DNA of 64,000 nt from Thalassobellus sediminis (GTDB lineage: Bacteria > Bacteroidota > Bacteroidia > Flavobacteriales > Flavobacteriaceae), in the NCBI RefSeq assembly GCF_044386045.1, contig NZ_JBISCD010000039.1, forward strand, positions 62,001 to 126,000. Direction: 5' to 3'. Under the pieces are notes generated by a model that did not search any database, was not told where the DNA came from, and saw nothing but the letters and a program-made list of their open reading frames with translations. Below are positions 17,269 through 25,386 of the stretch, one piece after another (positions within the stretch are counted from its first letter, which is position 1; each line of letters opens with the position of its first letter). The position numbers were made by a program, and so were the translations under genes.

Positions 17269-19152
17269 TTACAAATCACTTAAAAACTGGTTTAAATCGG
17301 TTTCTTTATCTAGATTAAGCTTCTTTTTAAGGCGATATTTAGACTTTAGCACGCTGTCTGGCAATACGTTTAACATGGAGGCTATTTCTTTGGTAGAAAG
17401 GTTCATGCGTAAAAAAGAAGCTAGTCGTATTTCTTTTTCGCTTATGTCTTCGTAGATTGCTTTTAGTTTGAGATCAAAGTTATTATGCACTTCAGAGAAA
17501 TAGCTTTTAAATACTTCCCAATCTTTATCTTCGGCACTTTCTTTTTTTAGGAGCATAACTAAACGTCTAAATTCTACTTTAAACAATTCTGGCGATTTTT
17601 TAATCTTTTCTAAATTTTCTTTAAGCTCTTGAATAAACGTGTTTTTTTGAACTAGGTGTAAGGTTTGTGAAGCTAATTCTTTCTTTTTAAAAGCTAATTC
17701 TTGTTGATATATGGCTTCTTGTTTTTCACGAGCAATTCTATTCTTTTTTTCACGTTGTTTAAAGCTAAAGAATAATAGTCCAGAAATAGCAACAAATGTA
17801 AACATGCCTCCAGCATAAAGTCCTTTGCGTAAATTGCTAATTTCTACTTCTTGGTTGAGGGTTTTTATTTCTTCATTTTTCAAAGCAATTTCGGCTTCTT
17901 TTTTTTCGGTTTCATATTTTGTTTTTAATTCTTCTATTTGTTTTGAGTTTTTAAGACTAAAAAGACTGTCGTTTAGCCTTGAATATTCTCTAATATCAGA
18001 TAATGCAGCTTTGTAGTTTTCAATTTTATCATTGGCATTAGATCTTTTTAAATAGCCATCTCTTTTAATATCCATTGCGTTGACTGAATCTGACAATTGA
18101 ATAGCTAGTGTGTGGTTTTTTATGGCTAACTCATAATTATTGGAACTGTAATAAGAATCTCCAATTAAATTATAGGCAGTTATAAGGTTTATTTTAGAAC
18201 CAATTTTTTTTGCTACTTTGATAGATTCATTAAGTGTTTTAATTGCGTCTTTGTGATTGCCTTTTTCAGAATAGATGCCTGCCAGGTTAGACAAGCAAAA
18301 TGATACTAAATCATCTCTATTAATTTCTTTTGAAATAATTAAGCTTTTATTATAGTTTATTATGGCATTATCATGATCTTCTAGATACCAATACGCATTA
18401 CCGATTTCAATGTAAGTGACAGCCATCCATTTTTTTTCATTTAAACTCTTTAGTAAGTTTAAAGATTGTTCTAGAGGTTGTAATGTTAACTCGTAATTAC
18501 CTCTTAGCATTTCTATTCTTGCTTTATGTCCAAGTGAGATAGCTTTTAATAGTTTGCTTTCTGTCCCTTTTATGGTATCTAAAACTTTTAGGGCTGTTAT
18601 ATTTTCTTTTGTAGCAGATTCAAAGTCACCCATATCCATGTATATAGTAGTTTTTCTGCTTAAGCTCATTGCCATAAACTTGCCGCTTTTAATAGACCTG
18701 GCTTTTTTTAACCCTTTTTCTGAAATACTTATTGCTGTTTTGTAATTACCTTGTACACATTCAAATGTTGCAAACTCATCAATTGTTTTGCAAAATTCTT
18801 CAAATAAGCTATTGTTTTCTAAAATGTTAAATGACTTTTGGAAGTAATATCTTGCTGAGTCTGGTTTTGATTTAAATCTATAATAGTAAGCCATATTGCG
18901 GTATGCAATTCCTTCTCCCTTTTTGTAGTTTCCTTCTTTTGATATTGAGAGTATGGCTTTAGTATATTTGTGAGCTGTTTCTGGGTTTTTATGTTTTAAT
19001 TCTTGAAAAATTAAATTTCCAATTTTAGTTTTTTCAATATCGTTTTGTTGTTTTTCAAAAGCTAAAGTTAAACTATCAATTGGTTTTGCTTTTTGTGCTA
19101 TAAGATTTGTTTGAGTAATTAATAAGAGTAAAATTATAATACGAAAAGACAT
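17269..19152 (-). CDS. Membrane-spanning TPR regulator with LuxR-type HTH
   Basis: 627 residues. Signal sequence 1-19 (ends LIAQ). About nine TPR-like helical repeats (about 35-390) are predicted to lie outside the cytoplasm. A coiled coil precedes one transmembrane helix (about 440-462, YAGGMFTFVAISGLLFFSF). A cytoplasmic coiled coil and a C-terminal helix-turn-helix of LuxR/GerE type follow (about 565-620: SEKEIRLASFLRMNLSTKEIASMLNVLPDSVLKSKYRL). Such one-component proteins are common in flavobacteria and should pass a periplasmic signal directly to DNA. The gene is divergent from the CDC-like lipoprotein gene; the shared upstream region has repeated TGTCCAT sites. Control of that gene is inference. 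Confidence 0.88.
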   Translation of the reverse strand: MSFRIIILLLLITQTNLIAQKAKPIDSLTLAFEKQQNDIEKTKIGNLIFQELKHKNPETAHKYTKAILSISKEGNYKKGEGIAYRNMAYYYRFKSKPDSARYYFQKSFNILENNSLFEEFCKTIDEFATFECVQGNYKTAISISEKGLKKARSIKSGKFMAMSLSRKTTIYMDMGDFESATKENITALKVLDTIKGTESKLLKAISLGHKARIEMLRGNYELTLQPLEQSLNLLKSLNEKKWMAVTYIEIGNAYWYLEDHDNAIINYNKSLIISKEINRDDLVSFCLSNLAGIYSEKGNHKDAIKTLNESIKVAKKIGSKINLITAYNLIGDSYYSSNNYELAIKNHTLAIQLSDSVNAMDIKRDGYLKRSNANDKIENYKAALSDIREYSRLNDSLFSLKNSKQIEELKTKYETEKKEAEIALKNEEIKTLNQEVEISNLRKGLYAGGMFTFVAISGLLFFSFKQREKKNRIAREKQEAIYQQELAFKKKELASQTLHLVQKNTFIQELKENLEKIKKSPELFKVEFRRLVMLLKKESAEDKDWEVFKSYFSEVHNNFDLKLKAIYEDISEKEIRLASFLRMNLSTKEIASMLNVLPDSVLKSKYRLKKKLNLDKETDLNQFLSDL

Positions 19153-19443
19153 TAGTTAAGATGTTAGTTATTATGAAACTAAGTTACATCAATTTAGTGT
19201 GTATTCAAAAGTGTTGATAATTGTAATGTATAGACTAGTCTATGACTTGTCCATGTGTGTGTTCTTGTATTTTTGTTATAAAGAATTGATTATTATGTGT
19301 TTATGTTTTTATTTTTTGTCATAATCTTGGTTGGGTCTATATAGAAATTTTCTTTCTGTCCATACTTTGTCCATGCCAAAAATTAGTTTTCACTTGTATT
19401 CATATCTAGTTTTGAAGTGTTGAATCACAAAAAATTAGAAATT
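19153..19443. promoter_or_regulatory. Divergent intergenic region with repeated TGTCCAT sites and a palindrome
   Basis: A perfect 14-base palindrome ATAGACTAGTCTAT lies at 19230-19243. CTTGTCCATG follows at 19246-19255, TTGTCCATG recurs at 19367-19375, and a near copy CTGTCCATA is at 19356-19364. A -7-like TAGTTTTG lies at about 19408-19415 on the plus strand, just before the lipoprotein gene, but no good -33 box is seen. The region separates a DNA-binding regulator from a pore-former-family gene, so it may be an operator region; binding is not shown. Confidence 0.5.
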
Positions 19444-21015
19444 ATGAAAACACAGCTATTAACAATTAAAAGAATTTTTTACAGTTTATTTTTTGCAACT
19501 ATTTTATTATCCTGTAATGGATGTAGTAATGAAAGTACAGAAGATGAGAGAGAAGCTCCTGTGTCTGGAGATAAATTAGTTGAAGTTAATGTCTTTCTTT
19601 CAAGTCTCAACAATTTTGAGCAACCTGATGAACAATCAAGTCAAGAATTCATTGAAGACGTTAGCAAAGAAAGAGAAGGGAATACCAATGAATGTGTCGT
19701 AAAAAAGTACAAAATGTCCCCCGGTTTCAGTGAAATGATTCTCTTAGATCCCACAAGCGATGTTATTTACCCAGGTGCGATGCTAAAAGGGGAATCTATT
19801 CCCACCGGAGAGTATATTGGTATTACAGGTAATAGAGCACCTATTACCTTGTCTGTATCTTTAGAAAATTTAAATGGAAAGCCTTCAACAATAATAGAAA
19901 ACCCAAATATTTCGACAGTCAGGGAAGGTGTTAAAAATATGCTTCAACAAGGTGTAACTGGTTCTGCCTCAGCAAAGGTTAACTTTACAACAGAAGAAGT
20001 GTACTCTGAAGAACACTTAAATGTTGCTCTAGGAGCGAGTTATTCAAAAGGAAAAAATAGTATATCTGGCTCTTTTAATTTTAGTAGTACAGAGAAGAAG
20101 TATAAGTACGTAATTAAGTATTTACAGGTCTATTATACAATAGATTTAACTGTGTCAGACACCCAAAATCCTGGTAAACTTTTTACATCTACACCAAATT
20201 TAAACTCTACAAGTCCAGTAATTGTTTCATCGGTAAAATATGGGCGTATGCTATTATATACTGTTGAAACCAATTCAGAATTCACAGACACTCAGGCAGC
20301 ATTTAATGCAGCATTTAATGGAGGTACTGCTGGAGGTTCTGGAGAACATCAATCTTTTTGGAATAGTTCTACTGTAAAAGCTTTAGTTGTTGGAGGTTCT
20401 TCAGGTGATGCAGCTCAAGTGGTGAGTGGTCCTGAAGGAGTTTATAATTACATTACCCAAGGAGGAGAATATTCAGCTGATTCTCCTGGAGCTCCATTAG
20501 GTTATACACTTAGGTATATTAGAGAAGGGTTTCCTGTAGCAAATGTTGTATTATCAAGTGAGTTTAATATAAGAACTTGTTACGAAGCTTATCATAAATT
20601 TGGTATTGAGCTTCACGGAATAAATTTGGTAAAAAACAATGGTGGTAGCATACGTTTACATGGTAATATGCATGCAAAAATTTATCAAGGTGGTAGTGTA
20701 AAAGGGTCAGTCTCATACACGCGTACTAGAAACAACTACATCATACCAGAAGAAGGTAAGTTTTGGCCAATTCCAACCGTTGAAACTAAAGAAGTTGAAT
20801 TGTATATGCCTGACTTAGAAAATGATTATATATTCTTATCAGCAGAGTTTACTGAGGATGATGCTATAGGTGGTGATGATTATTTAGGAAAAAAAGAAGA
20901 GAAAATTTTACTAAAAAATGTACAAGAAAATAAAGAGCCTTATATAAGATTGCTTTTAACCGAAGATGCTGATATAGACATGAGAACCTACTTTTATGCG
21001 TGGCGTATCTATTAA
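19444..21015 (+). CDS. Lipoprotein of the cholesterol-dependent cytolysin (CDC-like) family
   Basis: 523 residues from the ATG at 19444 (an upstream in-frame TTG at 19417 would add nine residues before the signal). Lipobox ATILLSC with the lipidated Cys near 24. Residues 85-370 follow the order of CDC domains 1-3: VIYPGAMLKG (108-117), APITLSVSL (132-140), VSSVKYGRML (261-270), VVGGSSGDAAQVV (315-327), and YSADSPGAPLGYTLRYIREG (343-362). After about 375 the sequence no longer resembles domain 4: the Trp-rich undecapeptide (ECTGLAWEWWR in classical toxins) and its neighbourhood are absent. An unrelated beta-rich tail takes its place. Cholesterol binding is therefore unlikely as in classical CDCs. 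CDC-like proteins without the undecapeptide are known in Bacteroidota. Pore formation here is inference. Confidence 0.85.
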   Translation: MKTQLLTIKRIFYSLFFATILLSCNGCSNESTEDEREAPVSGDKLVEVNVFLSSLNNFEQPDEQSSQEFIEDVSKEREGNTNECVVKKYKMSPGFSEMILLDPTSDVIYPGAMLKGESIPTGEYIGITGNRAPITLSVSLENLNGKPSTIIENPNISTVREGVKNMLQQGVTGSASAKVNFTTEEVYSEEHLNVALGASYSKGKNSISGSFNFSSTEKKYKYVIKYLQVYYTIDLTVSDTQNPGKLFTSTPNLNSTSPVIVSSVKYGRMLLYTVETNSEFTDTQAAFNAAFNGGTAGGSGEHQSFWNSSTVKALVVGGSSGDAAQVVSGPEGVYNYITQGGEYSADSPGAPLGYTLRYIREGFPVANVVLSSEFNIRTCYEAYHKFGIELHGINLVKNNGGSIRLHGNMHAKIYQGGSVKGSVSYTRTRNNYIIPEEGKFWPIPTVETKEVELYMPDLENDYIFLSAEFTEDDAIGGDDYLGKKEEKILLKNVQENKEPYIRLLLTEDADIDMRTYFYAWRIY

Positions 21016-21224
21016 TTACATAGAATGAGTTTAAGCAGTCGGCGCCTAAAGTTGTAGATTCAACAACTTGGTGTTGGCTGTTATTTTTTTGCGTTACCCA
21101 AAAGGGGCGGGCTATTCGTTATAGTTTTGGCTCGATGCACGCCTCGCCAAAAGCTGTCACTTTCTATCCCTAACGCATCTATCAGAGAAAATGATTTTTA
21201 TACGGTTTCTTTCAGTTTTTCTGC
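21016..21224. repeat. Intergenic region with hairpin and inverted copy of a dispersed element
   Basis: No gene. Just after the lipoprotein stop is a hairpin (AAGTTGT 21049-21055 / ACAACTT 21063-21069). It could help end transcription, but no T-run follows it directly. 21090-21177 is the inverted copy C of the structured element: ends TGCGTTA/TAACGCA pair, and inside, on the minus strand, are TTAGGGATAGAAAGTGACAG and CTATAACGAATAGCCCGCC, matching the two conserved blocks of copies A and B. Confidence 0.6.
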
Positions 21225-23393
21225 TTACTTCTTCATAGCCTCAACCAATTCTAGTTGGTCAATACTTACATTAGTTGTAAACATACCATAATTAACAACG
21301 GCTTTGTTTTTTTCTATTTTATCAATAGTGCCAATGGCTCTACCATCTTCCATTCTAACACGATCTCCAATTCTAATTATAGCTTTGGGTTTAGGTTGTT
21401 CAATAGCTTTTTTCTTAGCTTCTTTTTTCTTGACTCTAATAACTTCAACTTTTTTTTCAACCTCCTGTTTAACTTGAGTTTCTTTGGCTTTAATTGCTTT
21501 TTTCGCTTTCGCGGAAACTTTTTTACGTTTAGAATTTTCTATTTGAACCAGTTTAAAAAGTTCACCCATTAATTCACGTTTCTGTTTATTTTCAAAGTAT
21601 TTTTCGGCAATATCGTTTACTTTTTGTCCTAAGTAAATGAGGCGTTGATTGCTGTCGTATAATTCTTGGTAGCTTTCTAGCTTTTTTTGAATTTTGGTAT
21701 TAATTTCTTCAAGTTTATCGGCTTCTTCACCTTTTTTCTTTTCACTTTGTCTTAACGATTGTCCTGTTTTTTCAAGTTTAGAACGCTCTTTTTGAAGTTT
21801 GGCAATAGTTGCATCAAAACGCACTTTACTGCGTTCTATCTTCTTTTTAGCGCGATTTATTAAGCTGTATGGAATACCGTTTTTCTGTGCAACTTCAAAG
21901 GTAAAACTACTTCCGGCTTGACCAATAACGAGTTTGAATAAGGGTTCTAAAGTACGCTCATCAAATAGCATATTAGCATTTAGCATACATGGTAACTCGT
22001 TGGCTAATATTTTTAAATTGGAGTAGTGTGTGGTAATAATACCGTATGCTTCACGATGATAAAATTCTTCTAAAAATGTTTCAGCCAATGCACCACCTAA
22101 TTCAGGATCACTTCCTGTTCCGAATTCATCAATTAAAAAAAGCGTGTTTTTATTACACTTTTTTAAGAAATAATTCATTTGTTTTAAACGGTAGCTGTAG
22201 GTGCTTAAATGGTTTTCAATGGATTGATTATCTCCAATATCGCTTAAAACCCTATCAAACAAGCAAACTTTACTGCGCTCGTGTACGGGTATAAGCATTC
22301 CACTTTGAATCATGGTTTGTAACAAACCAACAGTTTTTAGGGTAATACTTTTTCCGCCGGCATTAGGTCCTGAAATGACTATAATTCGGCTATCGTTTTT
22401 TAATTCTATGGTTTGCGGAAAGGTGGTTTCTTTTTTTTCTAAATTGTTTAAATACAATAAAGGGTGGTAGGCGTCTCGAAGAAACATGCTTTTGCTTTCT
22501 GATATTTCAGGAAGAATTGCGTTCATGGAGCGTGCGTATTTCGCTTTCGCGGAAATCACATCAATATCTATTAAAAAGGCTTGGTACTTTTCTAGTAATG
22601 GTAAAAACGGACGAATAAAATTGGTGACTTCTTTTAAGATGCGGTTAATTTCTTCGCTTTCTTCAAATTCTAAATTATTAAGCTCTCTGGAGTGTTGAAG
22701 CGTAGCTTCGGGCTCGATATAAACAATGCTACCTGTTTTACTGCTTCCCATAATAGAACCTTTTACTTTACGTCTGTACATGGCTTTTACAGCGAGTACA
22801 CGTTTGTTTTCTACTACAGATTCGCGAATATCATCTAAATATTCTAAACTATGATATTGGTTTAATGCGCTTGAAAAACTGGCGTTTATTTTGCCTTTTA
22901 TGCGGTTAATAGATTGCCTTAGTTCGTAAAGTAAGCTTGAGGCATTGTCTTTAATATCTCCAAAACGGTCTACTATACTGTCAACCTTATCAATAATAAC
23001 TTTGGTGACTTCTATATAAAATGCATGATCGTTTAATCCTGGATAGTATTCTTTAAACTTTTTTAAATAAGTTACTATCTCGTTACATGTTAATGAAATG
23101 GAAACTATTTTTTTAAAGCTATGAACCTCTAAATAGGTGTTTTCTATGCGTAGTAATTTTAATTCTTTGGTAATACTGTCGAAGCCGTGATTAGGGATTC
23201 TGTTATCATTATAAAAAGAAGATAAATATTCGTTGGTTAGTTTTAGAGCAAAAAGTAATTCATCCTTAGTTTTGTAAGGTGAAATTTGTAATGCTTTTTC
23301 GTTTCCTAGTGGGGTTACACAATGGTCGCTTACCTGTTGTAAAACGGTAGGAAATTCTAAATCTTGTAATGTTTTTTCGTGAATGTGTATCAT
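21225..23393 (-). CDS. MutS2-type ATPase lacking the Smr nuclease domain
   Basis: 722 residues. The N-terminal MutS core and clamp helices (1-300) are followed by the ATPase domain: Walker A SGPNAGGKSITLKT (341-354), Walker B TLFLIDEFGTGSDP (417-430) and the STYSYRLKQM stretch. The helical stalk (about 500-600) and a Lys-rich linker follow. A KOW-like tail (about 665-722, IGDRVRMEDGRAIGTIDKI) ends the protein where an Smr endonuclease domain would normally begin; none is present. It should bind branched DNA or stalled ribosomes like other MutS2 proteins but not cut through Smr. No MutL is nearby. A TAACTTTG -7 box lies upstream at 23425-23432. Confidence 0.92.
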   Translation of the reverse strand: MIHIHEKTLQDLEFPTVLQQVSDHCVTPLGNEKALQISPYKTKDELLFALKLTNEYLSSFYNDNRIPNHGFDSITKELKLLRIENTYLEVHSFKKIVSISLTCNEIVTYLKKFKEYYPGLNDHAFYIEVTKVIIDKVDSIVDRFGDIKDNASSLLYELRQSINRIKGKINASFSSALNQYHSLEYLDDIRESVVENKRVLAVKAMYRRKVKGSIMGSSKTGSIVYIEPEATLQHSRELNNLEFEESEEINRILKEVTNFIRPFLPLLEKYQAFLIDIDVISAKAKYARSMNAILPEISESKSMFLRDAYHPLLYLNNLEKKETTFPQTIELKNDSRIIVISGPNAGGKSITLKTVGLLQTMIQSGMLIPVHERSKVCLFDRVLSDIGDNQSIENHLSTYSYRLKQMNYFLKKCNKNTLFLIDEFGTGSDPELGGALAETFLEEFYHREAYGIITTHYSNLKILANELPCMLNANMLFDERTLEPLFKLVIGQAGSSFTFEVAQKNGIPYSLINRAKKKIERSKVRFDATIAKLQKERSKLEKTGQSLRQSEKKKGEEADKLEEINTKIQKKLESYQELYDSNQRLIYLGQKVNDIAEKYFENKQKRELMGELFKLVQIENSKRKKVSAKAKKAIKAKETQVKQEVEKKVEVIRVKKKEAKKKAIEQPKPKAIIRIGDRVRMEDGRAIGTIDKIEKNKAVVNYGMFTTNVSIDQLELVEAMKK

Positions 23394-23424
23394 TCTTTTG
23401 TTTGAAATCTAAAAATAGGAACCG

Positions 23425-23432
23425 CAAAGTTA
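23425..23432 (-). promoter_or_regulatory. -7 box upstream of the MutS2 gene
   Basis: On the minus strand TAACTTTG followed by CGG, a perfect TAnnTTTG match 31 bases before the start codon. I see no clear TTG at -33. Confidence 0.5.
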
Positions 23433-23580
23433 CATATTCTCTTTGAGAAGGCTTATAACTGTTAAAGACTTCTTAATAATTAGTTAATTAACAGTTTTGG
23501 GAATTTGTTTAACAAAACGCTAACAGCTCTGTGTTAGATAACGGCATACCTTGAGCCAGTAAAACTTAACAAACCAAAAA

Positions 23581-24684
23581 ATGAAAACCAATTACATTAA
23601 ATTATTTTTTATGTGTTTTATGCTCTTTGCTAGTATGAGCACCTTTGCGCAATTAATTACGCCGCGTGGAAGTCAATTTGCTACGGTTTCTCAACGCGTT
23701 GGAATTTCAGATGTAACAATTGCGTATTCAAGGCCTAGTGTTAATGATAGGGAAGTATGGGGTAAACTTGTTCCTTATGGATTAAATAATTTAGGTTTTG
23801 GAACATCAACAGCAGCTCCTTGGCGTGCAGGGGCTAATGAAAACACAACGATTACTTTTTCTCATGAAGCTAAAGTTGAAGGTAAAGAAATTAATGCAGG
23901 AATTTATGGGTTTCATATTATTGTTAATGAAGATGATTCTGCTACTCTAATTTTTTCAAAAAACACTTCGTCTTGGGGAAGTTATTTTTATAATCCTGAA
24001 GAAGATGCATTGCGTGTTAATATTAAAACTCACGAAATACCACACACAGAGTTATTAACTTATAGTTTTATTGAGGTAAATGCAAACTCAACAGTTGCGG
24101 CTTTAAGTTGGGGGAAAAAACAGTTTTCTTTTAAAATAGAATTTCCAGTTTCTGAAATTGTACTAGATAGCTTTAGAGATCAGTTTAATGGGCAGGTTGG
24201 GTTCTCAAGACAAAACTGGGAACAGGCTGCGAGTTATGCTTTAAACAATAATGGTGATTTAAATGAAGCTTTAGGTTGGATTGACGGTGCTATTTCAGGT
24301 CAGTTTTATAGTCAGAAAACATTTAGTAATCTTCAGATTAAGTCACAAATACTTGATAAGCTTAATAGAAAAAAAGAAGCTTTAGAACTCATGAGTGAAG
24401 CGCTTGAATACGCTACGGTTTTTGAAGCACATCAATATGGTAGAACATTAATTGCTAATGGGTATAAAGACAAAGCGTTAGAGGTTTTTAAAATGAATGC
24501 TAAAAATAACAAAGGTATTTGGCCTGTAAACTATGGGTTAGCTAGAGGGTATTCTGCATTTGAAAACTATAAAAAAGCCTTGTTTTATCTTGAAAAAGCT
24601 TTAAAAAATGCGCCTAATGAAGCTTCAAAGAAAAGAATTGAAGATAATATTAAAAAGGTTAAAAAAAATCAAGATATAAATTAA
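23581..24684 (+). CDS. Exported DUF2911 protein with C-terminal TPRs
   Basis: 367 residues. Signal peptide 1-23 (ends STFAQ). DUF2911 domain at about 30-195, with VTIAYSRPSVNDREVWG, WRAGANENTTITFSHEAKV and the GIYGFHIIV turn, parallel to the domain at 794-1348. Three to four TPR-like helical pairs follow (about 215-360). Periplasmic. The domain's activity is not known; the TPRs suggest it binds another protein. A strong terminator follows at 24721-24750. Confidence 0.88.
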   Translation: MKTNYIKLFFMCFMLFASMSTFAQLITPRGSQFATVSQRVGISDVTIAYSRPSVNDREVWGKLVPYGLNNLGFGTSTAAPWRAGANENTTITFSHEAKVEGKEINAGIYGFHIIVNEDDSATLIFSKNTSSWGSYFYNPEEDALRVNIKTHEIPHTELLTYSFIEVNANSTVAALSWGKKQFSFKIEFPVSEIVLDSFRDQFNGQVGFSRQNWEQAASYALNNNGDLNEALGWIDGAISGQFYSQKTFSNLQIKSQILDKLNRKKEALELMSEALEYATVFEAHQYGRTLIANGYKDKALEVFKMNAKNNKGIWPVNYGLARGYSAFENYKKALFYLEKALKNAPNEASKKRIEDNIKKVKKNQDIN

Positions 24685-24720
24685 ACAGTAAACATCAATC
24701 AAACTACAATCAGTGATTTA

Positions 24721-24750
24721 AGCTCAGCCAATTTGGTTGGGCTTTTTTTA
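24721..24750 (+). terminator. Intrinsic terminator
   Basis: Stem AGCTCAGCC / GGTTGGGCT (nine pairs with two G-U, loop AATTT) followed by seven T. It ends transcription of the DUF2911-TPR gene and sits right at the stop codon of the convergent miaE. Confidence 0.85.
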
Positions 24751-25329
24751 ACCATGTATAGTTTCAGTTTTTCCGTAGTTTTGAATTACTTCAGCTTCAA
24801 AATCAATAAGTTCTTGCCAGCGCCTATCTACATCAACTTCTTGACCGTATTTTCTAGCAAAACCTATAAAAGTCGTGTAATGCCCTGCTTCGCTAATCAT
24901 TAAATCGTGATAGAATTTAGAAAGTTCTGGGTCGTTTATCTTTTTGGATAATAGTTTAAAACGTTCGCAGCTTCTTGCTTCAATCATGGCAGAGAATAAG
25001 AGTCTGTCAACCATACATTGTACGCGGTTTCCACCTTTATTCATAAATTTATAAAGCTCGTTTACATAACTATCTTTACGCTCTCTGCCTAGTTTGTAGC
25101 CACGTGCTTTAATAATATCGTGCACCATTTGAAAATGCTCTAGTTCTTCTTTGGCAAGTGCTAGTAAATCTGTTACTAAATCGGTATGTTCGGAGTTTAG
25201 TGTAATAATGGTGATGGCATTAGTAGCAGCCTTTTGCTCGCACCATGCATGGTCGGTTAAAATTTCTTCAATATTCGACTCTACTATGTTTACCCAACGT
25301 GGGTCGGTTGCTAATTTTAATCCAAGCAT
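24748..25329 (-). CDS. miaE: tRNA 2-methylthio-N6-isopentenyladenosine hydroxylase
   Basis: 193 residues, usual length. It is a ferritin-like non-haem di-iron monooxygenase that hydroxylates the ms2i6A37 side chain of tRNAs reading UNN codons. Iron ligands of the four-helix bundle are visible: EQKAATNA with E near 31, EELEHF near 63, the ExxH pair in EARSCERF (about 120), and EAGHYTTF (about 149). It is monocistronic, with a TACATTTG -7 box at 25353-25360 upstream. Confidence 0.93.
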   Translation of the reverse strand: MLGLKLATDPRWVNIVESNIEEILTDHAWCEQKAATNAITIITLNSEHTDLVTDLLALAKEELEHFQMVHDIIKARGYKLGRERKDSYVNELYKFMNKGGNRVQCMVDRLLFSAMIEARSCERFKLLSKKINDPELSKFYHDLMISEAGHYTTFIGFARKYGQEVDVDRRWQELIDFEAEVIQNYGKTETIHG

Positions 25330-25352
25330 ATTTTAATGAATAGTTTGTTGAA

Positions 25353-25360
25353 CAAATGTA
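25353..25360 (-). promoter_or_regulatory. -7 box upstream of miaE
   Basis: TACATTTG on the minus strand, a perfect TAnnTTTG match 23 bases before the start codon. A TTGG lies 16 bases further upstream, a little close for a -33 box. Confidence 0.5.
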
Positions 25361-25386
25361 CTTATAATTTAAAAGCCAAAATAGGG

